Shown in pieces: positions 1-8,494 of a stretch of DNA of 64,000 nt. Made by a program: the position numbers and the translations under genes. The notes under the pieces are model-generated. The model saw nothing but the letters and a program-made list of their open reading frames with translations, did not search any database and was not told the DNA's origin. Position 1 is the first letter of the stretch. Each line of letters opens with the position of its first letter. Source of the stretch: an uncultured Spirochaetota bacterium. Its GTDB lineage: Bacteria > Spirochaetota > Brachyspiria > Brachyspirales > Brachyspiraceae. Location of the stretch: NCBI GenBank assembly GCA_944390575.1, contig CALXQJ010000010.1, forward strand, positions 1 through 64,000, read 5' to 3'.

Positions 1-264
1 ATAAAATGTTTATTTATAAATTGTAAGTTTTTTTTGTTTTAAGTAAATAAGTATTTGATGTAGTTTCCAATAAATTTATGATTATGTTTATATTTATTAT
101 TAGTAGTAAAACATTTAATACATATATAAGTACATTTTTATATTAGTGTTTATATATTATAGTTTATACTATTTTTTTTGAGTTATACTTTGTATATATA
201 GATTTTATGATATTGAAAAATATATAAATATACTTATACTATTTTAGTATAGAGTGTTGGAATT
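1..264. other. AT-rich intergenic leader
   Basis: No coding region is supported here. The stretch is almost entirely A and T with short dyads, for example ATACTATTTTAGTAT near 235-250. It probably carries the promoter of the NERD gene that begins at 265, but I see no convincing -35/-10 pair and no strong ribosome binding site. No DnaA boxes or tRNA-like folds are visible. Confidence 0.5.
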
Positions 265-1014
265 ATGGTTTTAATAGTTGTATTTTTTATTTTATTTTTT
301 ATCTTACTATTTAAGGTAGATTTTTCTAATTCAAATTATAACAATAGTAGTAATTATAATAAGAAAGGACAGAAAGGAGAATCTCAAGTTAGCCGTGTAT
401 TAAGCATGGTTTGTATTAAATATATAGATAATCTACTTGTAATTGATGAAAATAATAGAAGTCATCAGATAGATCATATAGCAATAAGAAAGAATGGAAT
501 ATTTTGTATAGAGACTAAAAATTATAATGGTATAATTTTTGGTAATGAAAATGATGCTAATTGGGTTCAATGTTTTAATAGAGGTAGAAAAAATTATTTT
601 TATAATCCTGTAAAGCAAAATAACTCTCATATTTTTCATTTAAAAAAGATACTTGGTAATAAGTACTATATTCAGTCTGTAGTAGTATTCATAAAGGATA
701 ATGCTTATAATATTAAATTAGATAATGTCATTGGTTTATCTGATTTGGATAATTATTTAATTAATTATAATAATAATACTAATTATAGTGATGAAGAGAT
801 TAATTATATTTATCAAAAATTAATATCAAGTCATAAAGAATTATCTAATGATGAACATATCAAAAATATAAAAAATATGCGTAGAGATGTTAAGTCTGGT
901 TTATGTCCTCGTTGTAATAATAAGCTTGTTTTAAGAAATGGTAAATATGGAGATTTTTTTGGTTGTACTAATTATCCAAAATGTAGATTTTCCACTAAAA
1001 AAATATTAAATTGA
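265..1014 (+). CDS. Membrane-anchored NERD-domain protein with C4 zinc finger
   Basis: A 249-residue protein. Residues 2-18 form one hydrophobic N-terminal helix, so it is probably tethered to the inner membrane with the rest in the cytoplasm. Residues about 35-150 match the NERD (nuclease-related) domain: the pattern QIDHIAI at 68-74 followed by IETK at 82-85 supplies the D, E and K of a PD-(D/E)xK-type centre. The C-terminus carries a topoisomerase-type C4 zinc finger, CPRC at 214-217 and CTNYPKC at 234-240, which in other proteins binds single-stranded DNA. NERD proteins are thought to act on DNA, but the substrate is unknown. It stands alone upstream of smpB. The architecture is clear; nuclease activity is inference. 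Confidence 0.8.
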   Translation: MVLIVVFFILFFILLFKVDFSNSNYNNSSNYNKKGQKGESQVSRVLSMVCIKYIDNLLVIDENNRSHQIDHIAIRKNGIFCIETKNYNGIIFGNENDANWVQCFNRGRKNYFYNPVKQNNSHIFHLKKILGNKYYIQSVVVFIKDNAYNIKLDNVIGLSDLDNYLINYNNNTNYSDEEINYIYQKLISSHKELSNDEHIKNIKNMRRDVKSGLCPRCNNKLVLRNGKYGDFFGCTNYPKCRFSTKKILN

Positions 1015-1070
1015 CAAATATAAAAAGCTATTTATAATATTTTACTAATAAATATTTTAAGATTTTGTAT

Positions 1071-1553
1071 ATGTCTAATAAGAAAAAAGAAAAAAGTAAA
1101 TCTACAGTTTCTTCTGGAGAGATAATTAAAAATAAGAAAGCACTTTTTAATTATGAGGTAGTTGAAAAATTTGAGGCTGGTATTGTACTTGTTGGTACAG
1201 AAGTTAAGGCTTTACGTGAGAGATCTGTTAATATTACAGAGGCTTATGCTACTTTCAAAAAGGGAGAACTTTTTGTTGTTAATCTTCATATATCTCATTA
1301 TTATTTTGGCAATCGTAATAATCATGAACCACTTAGAGAAAGAAAGTTATTATTACATAAAAGAGAATTAAAGCGTTTATATGGAAAAATAAAGGAGCAG
1401 GGATTAACACTTATTCCAATTAGTTTATATTTTTCAAGAGGTAAAATAAAGTTAGAATTAGGGCTTTGTAAGGGAAAGAAGCTACACGATAAGCGAGAGA
1501 CTCTAAAGCAAAAAACATTAGATAGAGAAATGGAACGCTATATGAAGAGATAG
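1071..1553 (+). CDS. smpB: SsrA-binding protein SmpB
   Basis: SmpB binds the tRNA-like domain of tmRNA and delivers it to stalled ribosomes for trans-translation. The 160-residue length is normal. Family hallmarks are visible: KNKKALFNYEVVEKFEAGI near the start, then the GTEVKALRE and VNLHISHY segments, and the basic C-terminal tail with KLHDKRETLKQK, which enters the mRNA channel. I prefer the ATG at 1071 to an in-frame TTG six bases earlier. Neither has a strong ribosome binding site. The tmRNA gene itself is not in the window. Confidence 0.95.
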   Translation: MSNKKKEKSKSTVSSGEIIKNKKALFNYEVVEKFEAGIVLVGTEVKALRERSVNITEAYATFKKGELFVVNLHISHYYFGNRNNHEPLRERKLLLHKRELKRLYGKIKEQGLTLIPISLYFSRGKIKLELGLCKGKKLHDKRETLKQKTLDREMERYMKR

Positions 1554-1589
1554 TTTTTTATACACTATTTTTAATTATGTTAATTTTGC

Positions 1590-1618
1590 TTGACAAAAAT
1601 AATTGTTGGGTGTATTAT
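1590..1618 (+). promoter_or_regulatory. Sigma-70 promoter of rpmF-plsX
   Basis: A perfect -35 TTGACA at 1590-1595 and a -10 TATTAT at 1613-1618 are separated by 17 bases. They lie about 45 bases upstream of the rpmF start and probably drive rpmF, plsX and the FabH-like gene. Confidence 0.75.
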
Positions 1619-1664
1619 GTGTTCGATGTACTTTATATTTTAAGATGCTTTTAAGGAGATAAAA

Positions 1665-1859
1665 ATGGCAGTACCTAAACATAGGAAATCAAAGTCGAAA
1701 AAAAGATCAAGACAAGCAGCAAATGATAAAAGATTTTTAGGTCTATTATCAGTGTGTCCACAGTGTGGTACAGAAAGACTACCTCATAGAATATGTCCAG
1801 AATGTGGTTTTTATAAAGATAGAGTTCTTAAAGCTCCTAAGAATCAGAATGCTGGTTAA
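1665..1859 (+). CDS. rpmF: 50S ribosomal protein L32
   Basis: A 64-residue L32 of normal length and organisation: the conserved start MAVPKHRKSKSKKRSRQA, then a zinc-binding set CPQC (31-34) and CPEC (44-47). It therefore belongs to the zinc-containing L32 class. A strong AAGGAG lies about nine bases before the ATG. It is the first gene of a run with plsX 22 bases downstream; the rpmF-plsX pairing is widespread in bacteria and links ribosome and membrane synthesis. Confidence 0.97.
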   Translation: MAVPKHRKSKSKKRSRQAANDKRFLGLLSVCPQCGTERLPHRICPECGFYKDRVLKAPKNQNAG

Positions 1860-1881
1860 TAATTTTTAGGATTTTTTTATT

Positions 1882-2901
1882 ATGAATTTAGCTATAGATA
1901 TAGCGAGTGGTGAAAACCCCTTAGAGGAATTGGTTTTAGGTTCTGTAGCCTCTCTTAACTATAATGATGATATTAATCTAATATTAGTAGGTAATGGAGA
2001 AGAGATTAGTAAAGCACTATCTAAAACTAAGTATGATGCAAATCGTGTTCAAATAGAACATACTGTAGAAGTTATAGGTATGCAAGAAAGTCCAGCAGTT
2101 GGTATCAAACATAAAAAGAATGCATCAGTTCTACTCGCAGCTAGGCTCGTAGCAGAAAAAAAAGCAGAAGGTTTTTTCTCTCCAGGTAATACAGGAGCAA
2201 CTTTGGCAGCTGCTCTTACAGAAATAGGTAGAATAAAAGGAGTTTTACGTCCACCTTTAATTTCTGTTCTTCCAAGAAATGGTGGAGAGTTTTGTATGCT
2301 CGATATGGGTGCTAATGTGGATTGTACCCCTGACTATTTAGCACAGTTTGCAGTTATGGGTCGTGTTTTTGCTAAACGAGTATTGGGTATCGATGATCCT
2401 CGTGTAGGATTGCTTAATATAGGTGAAGAAGATAGTAAAGGTAATCAGGCTACTAAAAAGGCTTTTGAACGTCTTGAAAAAATGAAAAAGATTAACTTCA
2501 TTGGTAATATAGAACCTAATGATATGCTTAAAGAAGATGTTGTAGATGTTGTAGTTGCTGATGGCTTTGACGGTAATATTGTATTAAAGACTATGGAAGG
2601 TGCTGGTAGATTAGTTGTTAATTTGATAAAGTCTGAAATAAAGAAAAATCCTATATCTACTGTTGGTGCTTTAATGATGAAACCTGTATTTAAAACTTTA
2701 AAAGATAAAATGAGTTCAGATTCTTATGGATCTGCTGTTTTACTTGGGCTTAATGGTGGAGCTTTTGTTGGACATGGTAAAACAAGTGGTTCTGGTATGA
2801 CTAATGCTATATTAAATATGAATAAGTTTTTATCAGCTAAAGTTAATGATAAAATAGCTAAAGAATTACAAAATACTGGTGTGAAAAGAAGAATTTTTTA
2901 A
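1882..2901 (+). CDS. plsX: Phosphate acyltransferase PlsX
   Basis: PlsX turns acyl-ACP and phosphate into acyl-phosphate, the donor used by PlsY to acylate glycerol-3-phosphate at the start of phospholipid synthesis. The protein is 339 residues, the usual size. Recognisable segments are the N-terminal LAIDIASGENP (family form DxMGGDxxP), the FFSPGNTGATLAAA loop, LDMGANVDC and VADGFDGNIVLKTMEG. The first segment is divergent, with ASGEN in place of MGGDN. It sits between rpmF and a FabH-like gene, and its partner plsY is at 51555. Expression probably follows the rpmF promoter. Confidence 0.95.
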   Translation: MNLAIDIASGENPLEELVLGSVASLNYNDDINLILVGNGEEISKALSKTKYDANRVQIEHTVEVIGMQESPAVGIKHKKNASVLLAARLVAEKKAEGFFSPGNTGATLAAALTEIGRIKGVLRPPLISVLPRNGGEFCMLDMGANVDCTPDYLAQFAVMGRVFAKRVLGIDDPRVGLLNIGEEDSKGNQATKKAFERLEKMKKINFIGNIEPNDMLKEDVVDVVVADGFDGNIVLKTMEGAGRLVVNLIKSEIKKNPISTVGALMMKPVFKTLKDKMSSDSYGSAVLLGLNGGAFVGHGKTSGSGMTNAILNMNKFLSAKVNDKIAKELQNTGVKRRIF

Positions 2902-2914
2902 GGGAGTGTTAATT

Positions 2915-3769
2915 ATGGTATATATTAAGTCTTGTAAAAGTAATTATGAACAAACACAGACTCGTATGCCCGCTTCTGATTTAGCTTTAAATACAATCAA
3001 GGAAGTTATTAAAGATATAGAGCTTTCTAAAATAGATGCTATTATATGTGCTACAGTTACTAAAGATTATATTTATCCTTCCACTGCTTGTGTACTTGCA
3101 GGTAAATTAGATATTCACAATGCTTTTTGTTTTGATATAGAAAGTGATTTTACAGGTTTTTTATCAGCTTTAAAAATAGCTTATGCCTTTATTAAAAGTA
3201 ATAGATATAAAAATATATTAATAGTAGCTACAGAATCTTTTTATATATGTGATGATTCAAATAGGTTTAATGATGCTTCAGTTGCAGCTCTTATTACGAA
3301 TGAACCAACAAATATAGAAGTTAATTTTATAGATACAACTACAGATGGTTCAGCTCTTACAAATTGTTATATACCTATGGGTGGTACAGCAAACCCCTAC
3401 ACTAAAGAAGGAATTTTAAATAAAGAACATTTCATTTCAATTAAAAATAACACAGTTTTTATAGAAGAAGCAAAACAAGCAGCTATTTATACAAAGGAAG
3501 TATTAGCTAATAGGGATATAAAACCTGATTTTTATATACCATCTTATTCTACTAAAGATGCATATTCTTCTTTTGTAGATGCTTTAGGTGTTTCAGAAGA
3601 CTTAGTATATTCAAAGATGGCTGATGCTAACTCATCTGTTAGTGCATCCGCTGGAGTTGCTTTCGCAAGTGCTATATCTGATAATATTCTTGCTAAAAAT
3701 AGTATGGTTGTATTATCTGGGTATGGTAGTGGTTACACCAAGGCAGTTGCAGTTTTTTCTATACTATAA
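2915..3769 (+). CDS. FabH-like ketoacyl-ACP synthase III, catalytic residues lost
   Basis: The fold-level match to FabH is clear, and the rpmF-plsX-fabH order is a common one. The chosen start is the ATG at 2915, eight bases after AGGGAG, giving 284 residues; FabH is usually near 320, and the missing part is the N-terminal strand and loop. The catalytic Cys, normally in FDxxAACxGF, is replaced by Phe79 in FDIESDFTGF. The catalytic His of FIPHQAN is replaced by Ser210 in YIPSYST. Only the Asn remains (Asn239, ANSSVSA). The C-terminal GYGSGYTKAVAV matches the FabH end. The reading frame is intact, so it looks maintained rather than decayed. Condensing activity is unlikely; a non-catalytic or binding role is inference. 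Confidence 0.75.
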   Translation: MVYIKSCKSNYEQTQTRMPASDLALNTIKEVIKDIELSKIDAIICATVTKDYIYPSTACVLAGKLDIHNAFCFDIESDFTGFLSALKIAYAFIKSNRYKNILIVATESFYICDDSNRFNDASVAALITNEPTNIEVNFIDTTTDGSALTNCYIPMGGTANPYTKEGILNKEHFISIKNNTVFIEEAKQAAIYTKEVLANRDIKPDFYIPSYSTKDAYSSFVDALGVSEDLVYSKMADANSSVSASAGVAFASAISDNILAKNSMVVLSGYGSGYTKAVAVFSIL

Positions 3770-3798
3770 TTACTATAATTTTAATGAAGGATTAAAAT

Positions 3799-5115
3799 AT
3801 GAAATTAGGTAAATTCCGTTTTGGTGGTATTCATCCAAATGATAGCAAAAATTCAGCAGAAATTTCTTCATCAAAACTTTCAAATCCTCCTAAAACAGTT
3901 CTAATATCTATGGCTCAACATTTAGGAGCTCCTGCTAATTTATTAAAAAATAAAGGTGATGAAGTAAAAAGAGGTGAACTTATAGGAGAAGCTAATGGTT
4001 TTATTTCTGGAAATGTTTCTTCTTCTTTTTCTGGAAAAGTTGCTTCTATTGATATTGCTCCTCCCCCACTTGGTCGTGGTGCTAATGCTGTTTTAATCAA
4101 TGTAGATGTTAGCGATGGTTTACCTGAGTATTTAGAAGTTCCAAATTATATGTCTTTGTCTTCTGAGGAAATTTTAGGTAAAATATTTAAAGCTGGTGTT
4201 GTAGGTATGGGTGGAGCTACTTTTCCTACTAATGTTAAAGTGTCTGGTGCTTCTAAGAGTAATTGTGATACTCTTATTATTAATGGTGTTGAGTGTGAGC
4301 CTTATATTACTTCTGATTATAGATTAATGCTTGAATATACTGAAGAACTTTTTAAAGGTATAGAAATAATTAGAAAAGCTATACCAAGTATAAAAAGAAC
4401 TGTTGTAGGTATAGAAAATAATAAACCTATTGCTATACAAGAGATGTCAAAAATAGCTTCTCAGTATAATGTAGAGGTTATGCCTTTGAGATTACAATAT
4501 CCTCAGGGTGCTGAAAAAATGCTTATAGATGCTACTACTGGTAGAGTTGTTCCTGTTAGTAAGTTGCCATCTGATGTTGGTGTTATTGTTGTTAATATTG
4601 CTACTTTATATGCTATATATGAGGCAGTTGCTAAAGATAAACCTTTAATTGAGAGACTTGTGACAGTTTCTGGAGATGCTATAAAAGAAGAAAAAAATGT
4701 ATGGGTTCCTCTTGGTACTCCTTTGTCGCATATTGTTGAGGAATGTGGTGGCATTAATGCTGAAAATGTTCTTGTATTATCTGGTGGTCCTATGATGGGT
4801 GCTAGTGTTCCTAATTTAGATCAGGCAGTGAATAAGGGTGTTAATTCTTTGCTTTTCTTAGATAAAGATAAAATGGCTAAAGATGTAGAGCATCCTTGTA
4901 TTAAGTGTGGTAGATGTGGAAGTGTTTGTCCTTTAAAGTTAGATCCTACAGGTATAGCACATGCTTCTAAAGCTTTACTTCCTGCAGAAAAACTACATTC
5001 TCTTGATATTATGACTTGTTTTGAATGTGGTTGTTGTTCTTATATTTGTCCTTCTAAGATTCCTCTTGCTCAGTGGATTAGATTTGGAAAAGATTCATTA
5101 AGAAGATATAGTTAA
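3799..5115 (+). CDS. rnfC: Rnf complex subunit C
   Basis: RnfC is the peripheral NADH- and FMN-binding subunit of the Rnf complex, which couples ferredoxin oxidation to NAD reduction and pumps Na+ or H+. The 438-residue protein has the N-terminal barrel-like domain, the GMGGATFPTNVK loop (flavin/NADH region) and NGVECEPYIT. Two 4Fe-4S motifs follow: CIKCGRCGSVCP (Cys 367, 370, 373, 377) and CFECGCCSYICP (Cys 407, 410, 413, 417). AAGGA precedes the ATG. rnfD follows 37 bases downstream and rnfG overlaps rnfD, so the three form one operon. Confidence 0.95.
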   Translation: MKLGKFRFGGIHPNDSKNSAEISSSKLSNPPKTVLISMAQHLGAPANLLKNKGDEVKRGELIGEANGFISGNVSSSFSGKVASIDIAPPPLGRGANAVLINVDVSDGLPEYLEVPNYMSLSSEEILGKIFKAGVVGMGGATFPTNVKVSGASKSNCDTLIINGVECEPYITSDYRLMLEYTEELFKGIEIIRKAIPSIKRTVVGIENNKPIAIQEMSKIASQYNVEVMPLRLQYPQGAEKMLIDATTGRVVPVSKLPSDVGVIVVNIATLYAIYEAVAKDKPLIERLVTVSGDAIKEEKNVWVPLGTPLSHIVEECGGINAENVLVLSGGPMMGASVPNLDQAVNKGVNSLLFLDKDKMAKDVEHPCIKCGRCGSVCPLKLDPTGIAHASKALLPAEKLHSLDIMTCFECGCCSYICPSKIPLAQWIRFGKDSLRRYS

Positions 5116-5152
5116 TAATTATTGAAGATATAGTTTTAAGGAGTATTATTTT

Positions 5153-6253
5153 ATGAGATTTTTTACAGAATCTTCACCACACATAAGAGATAATGACACT
5201 ACTGATAAAATTATGATAAGAGTTATTATCGCTCTTATGCCTGCTATTGTTTATAGTGTTATTTTGTTTGGATTTAAGGTTGTTATTTTATATTTAACGG
5301 CTGTTTTAAGTTGTTTACTATCTTCTTTTATAGTTAAAAAGATGAGAAAAAAAACTATTCATTTTGACTATCCAGCTGTTATTACTGCTTTACTTTTGGT
5401 TATGACACTTCCTCCTTCTTCTACTGTTACTATGGTTGTTATTGGTAGTGTTATTGCTATTGTTTTTACTCGTGAAGTTTTTGGAGGACTTGGCTCTAAT
5501 GTATTTAATCCTGCATTGGTTGGTCGTGCTTTCTTACAGACAGCATTTCCTGCACAGATGAGTATGTATAGTTCTCCTGTTAATGTTCCTTTTAATTCTA
5601 TTTTTAGCGATATATTAAAACATCTTGAAATTACAGTATCAGGAGCTACATCAAGTGTAAGTGCTTTAGGTGCTTTAACTCAATCTACTCCTCTTACTTT
5701 AATGAAGTTTGGTGGTATTGAAATGTCTAATAATATTGCAGATCATATTTATTTTGAATCTCATTATTATTTACAATTATTGCTTGGTAGTACAGCTGGT
5801 GCTATAGGTGAAACTTCATTTTTACTAATTTTAATAGGTGGTATATTCTTAATTGCTACTAATACTATAGATTGGAGAATACCTGCTGGTATGACTATTT
5901 CTTTACTTGTAGTTAGTTCTTTACTATTCTTATCGGAACATACAAGAATAGCTTCTCCTATATACAATTTATTATCTGGTGGATTTGCACTTGGAGCTTT
6001 CTTTATGGCTACAGATATGGTGACTTGTCCTAGCAATCCTAAAGGTGTTTGGATATATTCTTTACTTATAGGTTCTGTACTTGCACTTCTTAGAGTGTTT
6101 GGTTCTTCTCCTGAGTATATGATGTATTCTATCTTAATTGGTAATATGTTTATGCCTTTAATTGTTATGCTTACTCGTCCTTTACCTTTTGGTAAGAAAG
6201 AATTTCTTAATATAAAAAAGGCTGAAGCTAATAGTAATGGAGGAAATAAATAA
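5153..6253 (+). CDS. rnfD: Rnf complex subunit D
   Basis: An integral membrane subunit of the Rnf complex, related to NqrB. The 366 residues contain about nine to ten hydrophobic helices. The signature FGGLGSNVFNPALVGRAFL runs from about 110 to 128. RnfD carries an FMN joined to a Thr in a S-x-T-P-L type site; here the best candidate is Thr179 in QSTPLTLMKF, although an SGAT at 173-176 is also present. AAGGAG at about 5139 precedes the start. Its TAA shares its last base with the rnfG ATG, which indicates translational coupling. Confidence 0.94.
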   Translation: MRFFTESSPHIRDNDTTDKIMIRVIIALMPAIVYSVILFGFKVVILYLTAVLSCLLSSFIVKKMRKKTIHFDYPAVITALLLVMTLPPSSTVTMVVIGSVIAIVFTREVFGGLGSNVFNPALVGRAFLQTAFPAQMSMYSSPVNVPFNSIFSDILKHLEITVSGATSSVSALGALTQSTPLTLMKFGGIEMSNNIADHIYFESHYYLQLLLGSTAGAIGETSFLLILIGGIFLIATNTIDWRIPAGMTISLLVVSSLLFLSEHTRIASPIYNLLSGGFALGAFFMATDMVTCPSNPKGVWIYSLLIGSVLALLRVFGSSPEYMMYSILIGNMFMPLIVMLTRPLPFGKKEFLNIKKAEANSNGGNK

Positions 6254-6831
6254 TGGAAGCTAAAAAAGAAGTTAGTTATAAAGCGGTTATTTCTGTAACA
6301 ATTACAGCATTATTTTCTGGGTTTTTACTATCTTTTATATATTCTTCTTTTGAAAGAGATATAGAGGAAAATAATAAAAAAACTATAATAAATGGTGTAA
6401 AAGCTGTTATTCCTAATGCTTCTTCTATAGAAGGACCTTTAACTGAAAATTCTATATTTGAGTATTATATAGGAAAAAAAGAAGATGGTTCAGATGCTGG
6501 ATATGCTATTCTCTCTTATGCGAGTGGTTATAATGGTGACAATAAGGTCTTAGTTGGATTTAATGAAGATGCTACAGAGATAACAGGTATAGTTGTAACA
6601 TCTCAAGCTGAAACTCCAGGTCTTGGTGCTAAAATAGTAGAGGCAGACTTTAGAAAACAATTTGAAAATAAAAGCTCTGTAGTAGAATTAAGTGCAGTAA
6701 AAGGTATTAAAGCAGAAGAAGCTTTGGATGGTCAAATAGCTGCTATTAGTGGAGCTACTATATCTTCTACGAGTGTTGTTAATGCAGTTAATTCAGCTCG
6801 TAATGAAGCTATTAACTTATTTTTGAAGTAA
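6253..6831 (+). CDS. rnfG: Rnf complex subunit G
   Basis: RnfG is a membrane-anchored subunit with an FMN-binding domain facing the periplasm. It is 192 residues with one N-terminal transmembrane helix (about 11-33). The covalent flavin site is SGATISS, Thr169, the target of the flavin transferase ApbE (gene at 14991). The ETPGLGAKI segment at 120-128 is a family hallmark. It overlaps rnfD by one base and ends the local Rnf run: the next gene is rplS, and rnfE, rnfA and rnfB are not in the window. Confidence 0.94.
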   Translation: MEAKKEVSYKAVISVTITALFSGFLLSFIYSSFERDIEENNKKTIINGVKAVIPNASSIEGPLTENSIFEYYIGKKEDGSDAGYAILSYASGYNGDNKVLVGFNEDATEITGIVVTSQAETPGLGAKIVEADFRKQFENKSSVVELSAVKGIKAEEALDGQIAAISGATISSTSVVNAVNSARNEAINLFLK

Positions 6832-6846
6832 ATAAAAAATTTGTAC

Positions 6847-6874
6847 TTGATAAAAATAAAAATTATGTTAAACT
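6847..6874 (+). promoter_or_regulatory. Candidate promoter of rplS
   Basis: TTGATA at 6847-6852 and TAAACT at 6869-6874 are spaced by 16 bases. They lie between rnfG and rplS and suggest that rplS has its own promoter. The -10 is a weak match. Confidence 0.4.
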
Positions 6875-6938
6875 ACATACTGTTTTTTAACTGATAGAGA
6901 TAATAATCAAATTAAATATAGAAAATAGGAGACTATAA

Positions 6939-7340
6939 ATGGATCAACAGATTAGACTAGTTGAAGCTAAACATAAAAAAGAAGCTATTTTACCGTTTGA
7001 AATAGGTGATACAGTAAAAGTTTGGGTTAAAATTGTTGAAGGTGATAGAGAAAGATTACAGGCTTATGAGGGTGTTGTTATTTCTATCCGTGGTAAAGGT
7101 ATTAATAGAAGTTTTGTTGTAAGAAAAATATCTTATGGCTGTGGCGTTGAGAGAATTTTCTTAGTTAATTCTCCTAGAATTGATCGTGTTGATATACTAC
7201 GTAAGGCTAAAGTTAGACGTGCTAAGCTATATTATTTAAGAAATAAGGTTGGTAAAAAGGCTCGCTTAGTTGAAAGATTAGGCGTGAAAATCCCTAAACA
7301 TTCTGATCTTCTAAAAGAACAGAAAGAAGAAAATAGCTGA
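6939..7340 (+). CDS. rplS: 50S ribosomal protein L19
   Basis: L19 sits at the interface of the ribosomal subunits. The protein is 133 residues, longer than the usual 115 or so because of a Lys/Glu-rich tail. The core is typical: [20 protein letters not shown], then the [26 protein letters not shown] segment and [23 protein letters not shown] lies just before the ATG. In many bacteria rplS follows trmD and rimM; here it follows rnfG. Confidence 0.96.
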   Translation: MDQQIRLVEAKHKKEAILPFEIGDTVKVWVKIVEGDRERLQAYEGVVISIRGKGINRSFVVRKISYGCGVERIFLVNSPRIDRVDILRKAKVRRAKLYYLRNKVGKKARLVERLGVKIPKHSDLLKEQKEENS

Positions 7341-7415
7341 TTTTATTCTTAAACTATATAATATTTGATTATGGTAGGTCTTAATTTTATAGATAAAAAT
7401 TAGGAGGAATACTTT

Positions 7416-8240
7416 ATGGGTTACAAAATAGTAGCTAGAGAACAATGGTCAGAAAATGTTTTTATGATGCAGGTGGAAGCTCCAGATATAGCTAAGCATC
7501 GTAAAGCTGGTAACTTTATTATTTTTAGATTGAGTGAAGAAGGTGAGAGGATTCCTCTAACAGTTGCTGATGCTGATCCTGAAAAAGGTACTATTATGAT
7601 AGTAACTCAGGCTATCGGATATTCTACAAGAAAACTAATGGAACTACAGGTAGGTGATGAAATATTAGATATTATTGGTCCTTTGGGGCAGCCTACTCAT
7701 ATTGAAAAGCATGATGGTATTGTTTTATGTGTTGGTGGTGGTGTTGGTGTAGCACCTTTACATCCTATTGCTGAGGCTCATCATAAAATGGGTAATAATG
7801 TTGTTTCTATACTTGGTGCTAGAAATAAGGATCTTATCATTATGGAAGATAAAATGAGAAAGATTTCTAGTGATGTTCTTATTTGTACTGATGATGGTTC
7901 TTATGGTGAAAAGGGTCTTGTTACAGATATGATTACTCGTGTGTATAATTCTGGACAAAAGATTTCTGAGGTTATTGCTATAGGGCCTGCTATTATGATG
8001 AAATTTGTTGCTAAGCTTACTAAAGAGTATAATTTACCTACTATGGTTAGTTTGAACCCTATTATGATAGATGGTACTGGTATGTGTGGTTGTTGTAGGG
8101 TTCTTGTTGGTACTGAAACTAAGTTTGCTTGTGTGGAAGGTCCTGAATTTGATGGTCATTTAGTAGATTTTGATCTTCTTATTAAGAGACAGGCTATGTA
8201 TAAGAAAGAAGAGCATGAGTGTAATTTAAGATTAGGATAA
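7416..8240 (+). CDS. NfnA-type FAD/NAD-binding subunit (NADH-dependent ferredoxin:NADP oxidoreductase alpha / sulfide dehydrogenase)
   Basis: A 274-residue protein of the ferredoxin-NADP reductase superfamily. The N-terminal FAD-binding barrel includes GERIPLTVADAD. A nucleotide-binding fold follows with LCVGGGVGVAPLHPIAEA. The C-terminal Cys cluster MCGCCRV (Cys 224, 226, 227) plus Cys239 suits a 2Fe-2S centre. This layout matches NfnA, the small subunit of the electron-bifurcating NfnAB transhydrogenase, also annotated as sulfide dehydrogenase subunit alpha. The GltD-like partner NfnB, often adjacent, is absent here. It could instead be a PyrK-like subunit, but there is no pyrD nearby. A TAGGAGG precedes the start. 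Confidence 0.85.
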   Translation: MGYKIVAREQWSENVFMMQVEAPDIAKHRKAGNFIIFRLSEEGERIPLTVADADPEKGTIMIVTQAIGYSTRKLMELQVGDEILDIIGPLGQPTHIEKHDGIVLCVGGGVGVAPLHPIAEAHHKMGNNVVSILGARNKDLIIMEDKMRKISSDVLICTDDGSYGEKGLVTDMITRVYNSGQKISEVIAIGPAIMMKFVAKLTKEYNLPTMVSLNPIMIDGTGMCGCCRVLVGTETKFACVEGPEFDGHLVDFDLLIKRQAMYKKEEHECNLRLG

Positions 8241-8332
8241 TAAAAAATAATAATAGCTATTGCTGGGGGAGTATAATATATATTATATTGCATAGTTATT
8301 TATATAAAATAGTAATTTTTTATTTAATTTAG

Positions 8333-8371
8333 AGGAGAATATGGGATTTTATTCCTTATTCTCCTTTTTTA
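8333..8371 (+). terminator. Rho-independent terminator after the nfnA-like gene
   Basis: A nine-base stem, AGGAGAATA pairing with TATTCTCCT, encloses a 15-base loop and is followed by a T run. It lies about 90 bases after the stop of the NfnA-like gene. The rest of the 8241-8494 gap shows no gene. Confidence 0.75.
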
Positions 8372-8494
8372 TTGTTAAAAAATTAAGAAAATTTAAATTT
8401 TTTATAAAAAAATTCCTATATTTATGTATATAGGTATTTTATTTATACAATATTATGACTGATGTTAATAATTATGTTTTGGAGGAATTAATTA

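Noticed and set aside
1-264. Replication origin in the AT-rich start of the window
   Set aside because: No DnaA-box-like TTATCCACA repeats and no dnaA, dnaN or gyr genes are nearby.
1065-1070. TTG at 1065 as the smpB start
   Set aside because: It adds only two residues and no ribosome binding site favours it over the ATG at 1071.
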